Position numbers and translations under genes: made by a program. From the NCBI GenBank assembly GCA_002480085.1, contig DKPJ01000012.1, positions 124,001 to 188,000 of the forward strand: a stretch of DNA of 64,000 nt. The letters run 5' to 3'. Below, piece by piece: positions 61,569 to 64,000 of this stretch; within the stretch, counting starts at the first letter, position 1, and each line of letters begins with the position of its first letter. This DNA comes from Enterobacteriaceae bacterium UBA7338 (GTDB lineage: Bacteria > Pseudomonadota > Gammaproteobacteria > Enterobacterales > Enterobacteriaceae). Below the pieces are notes generated by a model. It ran no database searches. It was not told the origin of the DNA and worked only from the letters and a program-made list of their open reading frames with translations.

Positions 61569-62996
61569 TTATGCGTTTTTCAGTTCATCGCCCACCAGCG
61601 CCGGACGGTCGCTGGCAGCGGGGCGGGCAGCCTGCTCACGGGCGGCCAGATCGCGCTGGATGGTTGCCATCATGGTGTCATCGAGCTTGTAGAAGCGCGC
61701 CAGCCACCAGAGGATCAGATAGGAGATCGATGGCCCCAGGGTCAGCAGGCCGACAATACCGGCGGTGGCCAGCGGCGTCTGTTCGGCAACGCCCGCCTGA
61801 TAGCCAAACAGCCCCAGCGCAAACCCGACGGCCGCGCCTGCCACGGCCATCCCCATTTTTAAGGCAAAGAGATTACCCGAATAGGATAAACCGGTAATAC
61901 GGTGGCCGAATTTCCACTCACCGTAGTCCGCTGCATTAGCCATCATATTCCATTTAAAAGGCTGGTACATTTGATGGAAAAAGCCGACCAGGAAATAGAG
62001 CGGGAAAACTACCGCCAGCCATGTAGGTGGAATAAAGAACATCACCACGCCGGTAAAGACCAGCAGCAGGTTAATATTTTTAAACAGTGAGACGGCGCGG
62101 TAGCGTTTAGCTAAATATCCGGCCGCGAGGCTGCCAATAATCGTGCCGACCACGCTGGTAGAGACAAAGGCCGATTTCATTACCGTGCCGGTTGCCGTCT
62201 GTACGCCGCCCATCATTAAATAGGTGGCATAATAGAGCGTCGCCGCGCTGCGCATTACCCCCGCCATACTGGAAAAGAAAGTGATAATTGCCACAATGCG
62301 CCACTGATCGTTTGCCAGCAGGCAGCGAATATCCTCCCGCACGCTGCTCTGGGTTTCTACCACCGGGGCGACGCGCTCTTTGGTTGAGAAAAAGCAGAAC
62401 AGCAGCATGACAATGGCAATCGCGCCCATAATGCCCATCGTGGCCTGGAAGCCAAACTGTTTATCCTCTTTACCCAGCCAGTCCACCAGAAACAGAGTAG
62501 CAACCGACACCATCAGCCCGGCCGCGGACGAGATGGTAAAGCGGTAAGCCTGCGCCGACAGGCGATCTTTCTCATCGCGGGTAATGACCCCGCCCAGCGC
62601 GCAGTAGGGAATATTAATAAAGGTGTAGCAGAGCATTAACAGGGTGTAGGTAATATAGGCGTAGATCAGCTTGCCGGAGGCACCAAAGTCTGGAGTCGTA
62701 AATGTCATAACGGCCAGTACCGCATAGGGTACGGCAAACCAAATAAGCCAGGGACGGAAATGACCCCACCGGGTTTTCACCCGGTCGGCAACGATGCCGG
62801 TTAGCGGATCGGTAATGGCATCAAGAATGCGGGTGACTAAAAACATCACCCCCACCGCTGCCGCGGAGAGTCCATAAATATCGGTATAGAACCAGGTTAA
62901 AAACATGGTCACGGAGGAGTAAACAATGCCGCAGGCGGCATCTCCCATGCCAAATCCTAATTTTTCTGCAATCGACAACCTTGTATTATTTGCCAC
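61569..62996 (-). CDS. GPH-family sugar cation symporter
   Basis: Inner-membrane symporter of the glycoside-pentoside-hexuronide family (YagG/XynT, MelB relatives). It has 475 residues with about twelve membrane segments. N-terminal EKLGFGMGDAACGIVYSS and RILDAITDPLTGIVADR with DRVKTRWGHFRPW are classic. Start GTG 62996 with GGGAG 7 bp upstream; TTG 63002 is also open. It probably imports xylosides for the enzyme encoded next to it. Confidence 0.88.
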   Translation of the reverse strand: MANNTRLSIAEKLGFGMGDAACGIVYSSVTMFLTWFYTDIYGLSAAAVGVMFLVTRILDAITDPLTGIVADRVKTRWGHFRPWLIWFAVPYAVLAVMTFTTPDFGASGKLIYAYITYTLLMLCYTFINIPYCALGGVITRDEKDRLSAQAYRFTISSAAGLMVSVATLFLVDWLGKEDKQFGFQATMGIMGAIAIVMLLFCFFSTKERVAPVVETQSSVREDIRCLLANDQWRIVAIITFFSSMAGVMRSAATLYYATYLMMGGVQTATGTVMKSAFVSTSVVGTIIGSLAAGYLAKRYRAVSLFKNINLLLVFTGVVMFFIPPTWLAVVFPLYFLVGFFHQMYQPFKWNMMANAADYGEWKFGHRITGLSYSGNLFALKMGMAVAGAAVGFALGLFGYQAGVAEQTPLATAGIVGLLTLGPSISYLILWWLARFYKLDDTMMATIQRDLAAREQAARPAASDRPALVGDELKNA

Positions 62997-63094
62997 AATC
63001 AATCTCCCACAGAATAAGTTCGCGTCAATCTACGGCTATTTTTCTGCTGTGGCCTATTGCTATATTTCACTCCCCTTTTATGTTTTTTAATAAC

Positions 63095-63110
63095 TGATAC
63101 AGGTATCACA
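63095..63110 (-). promoter_or_regulatory. Palindromic operator or CRP-like site of the xyloside genes
   Basis: TGATAC-AG-GTATCA (63095-63108) extended to ATCACA. It lies about 100 bp upstream of the transporter start. It could be a weak CRP site or the operator of an unlinked regulator; no regulator gene is adjacent. Confidence 0.4.
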
Positions 63111-63234
63111 CATCTTTGCTTTTGGTATTACATGTTATGCCAAAGCTGTCTACCAGAATGAGGTTCAGCGGCGGCCGGACAAAAAAATTTCACCCGTTTT
63201 TAGCAAATGACCGGGTCAATTGTTGCCGGGCCGT

Positions 63235-63258
63235 GGTAGTCTAGACATCCAGACGTAT
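63235..63258 (+). promoter_or_regulatory. MetJ operator (three tandem met boxes)
   Basis: Tandem 8-mers GGTAGTCT, AGACATCC and AGACGTAT against the consensus AGACGTCT. They lie 21 bp upstream of metC, consistent with MetJ-AdoMet repression. Confidence 0.75.
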
Positions 63259-63278
63259 AAAATCAGGATAGTGTGAAG

Positions 63279-64000
63279 ATGACAGCGAAGCACATTGATA
63301 CCGCGCTGGTGAATGCCGGGCGCAGCAAAAAATATACCCAAGGTTCGGTGAACAGCGTGATCCAACGCGCTTCGTCGCTGGTCTTTGAAACGGTGGAAGC
63401 CAAGAAGCAGGCAACGCGCGGCCGTGCTAAAGGCGAACTGTTCTATGGCCGCCGGGGAACGCTGACCCACTTCTCTCTGCAGGAGGCAATGTGCGAGCTG
63501 GAGGGCGGTGCAGGCTGCGCGCTCTTCCCCTGCGGTGCCGCCGCCGTGGCCAATACTATCCTCGCTTTCGTCGAGCAGGGCGACCACGTCCTGGTGACCA
63601 ATACCGCCTATGAGCCAACCCAGGATTTCTGTAGCAAAATTCTGGCTAAGCTCGGCGTCACTACCGGCTGGTTCGATCCGCTGATCGGCGCGGACATTGC
63701 CCACCTGATCCAGCCCAATACCAAAGTGGTGTTCCTTGAAGCACCAGGCTCCATCACTATGGAGGTTCACGACGTCCCGGCCATTGTCGAGGCGGTAAGA
63801 CGCGTTGCGCCAGAAGCGATCATCATGATCGACAATACCTGGGCGGCGGGCATCCTGTTTAAGGCGCTGGAGTTTGGGATCGATATCTCTATCCAGGCCG
63901 GAACCAAGTACCTGATTGGTCACTCGGACGCGATGGTCGGCACGGCGGTCTCCAATGCCCGCTGCTGGGACCAGCTGCGTGAGAATGCCTATCTGATGGG
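63279..64000 (+). CDS. metC: MetC, cystathionine beta-lyase, N-terminal part, runs off the window
   Basis: PLP enzyme that splits cystathionine to homocysteine, pyruvate and ammonia. The first 240 codons are present. It starts MTAKHIDTALVNAGRSKKYT; FYGRRGTLTHFSLQEAMCEL, the Asp region IMIDNTWAAG and the PLP-lysine segment SIQAGTKYLIGHSD are visible. ATG 63279 is behind GTGAAG. Divergent from the exbBD side as in E. coli, but with the xyloside pair in between. Cut only by the window edge. Confidence 0.97.
   Translation, partial: MTAKHIDTALVNAGRSKKYTQGSVNSVIQRASSLVFETVEAKKQATRGRAKGELFYGRRGTLTHFSLQEAMCELEGGAGCALFPCGAAAVANTILAFVEQGDHVLVTNTAYEPTQDFCSKILAKLGVTTGWFDPLIGADIAHLIQPNTKVVFLEAPGSITMEVHDVPAIVEAVRRVAPEAIIMIDNTWAAGILFKALEFGIDISIQAGTKYLIGHSDAMVGTAVSNARCWDQLRENAYLM

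Noticed and set aside
1..64000. CRISPR array or cas genes
   Set aside because: No regularly spaced repeats or Cas-like proteins seen. The repeated GC-rich palindromes are REP elements.

Overview
The window is chromosomal DNA of a member of the Enterobacteriaceae close to Enterobacter, Leclercia or Cronobacter. Almost every core gene has a recognisable E. coli K-12 counterpart, with the usual operons, leader peptide, riboswitch and REP (repetitive extragenic palindrome) elements. No ribosomal RNA or species marker is present, so the genus is not resolved.

Positions 1-32260 are an ara-leu-mra block. From left to right it holds the start of the division and cell-wall cluster (ftsI partial, ftsL, rsmH, mraZ), cra, ilvIH, leuO, leuL-leuABCD, a small DUF1471 gene, setA, sgrS (short, without sgrT), sgrR, the TPP riboswitch and thiBPQ, yabI, araC/araBAD, polB, rapA and rluA. 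This is the E. coli order read toward oriC. Carbon control (Cra, AraC, SgrR/SgrS), branched-chain amino acid synthesis and thiamine uptake are the main functions.

At 32261-32284 the order changes abruptly. rluA is followed not by djlA but by yggN-yggL-trmB-mutY-yggX-mltC-speC-yqgA-tRNA-Phe, which sits near 67 min in E. coli. The two blocks lie at nearly equal distances on either side of oriC, so the junction looks like the endpoint of one oriC-centred inversion.

From the tRNA-Phe gene (40037-40112) to about 49540 the DNA is accessory and visibly richer in A and T. It carries a three-gene O-antigen modification cluster (type-specific glycosyltransferase, gtrB, gtrA, in reversed order), a decayed small gene of probable phage type, a four-gene chaperone-usher fimbrial operon, and a CRP-like winged-helix regulator probably controlling it.

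From 49839 to the end come yghU, a PAS-GGDEF diguanylate cyclase facing a chemoreceptor, yghX (intact), three unrecognised genes, yghA, exbD-exbB and the start of metC. Two insertions interrupt this block. A xylosidase and sugar-transporter pair lies between exbB and metC. A two-gene module (YafO-family toxin plus an unrecognised partner) lies between yghA and exbD and is flanked by about 61-bp direct repeats of the exbD tail and terminator. This module is the best candidate for an undescribed system in the window.
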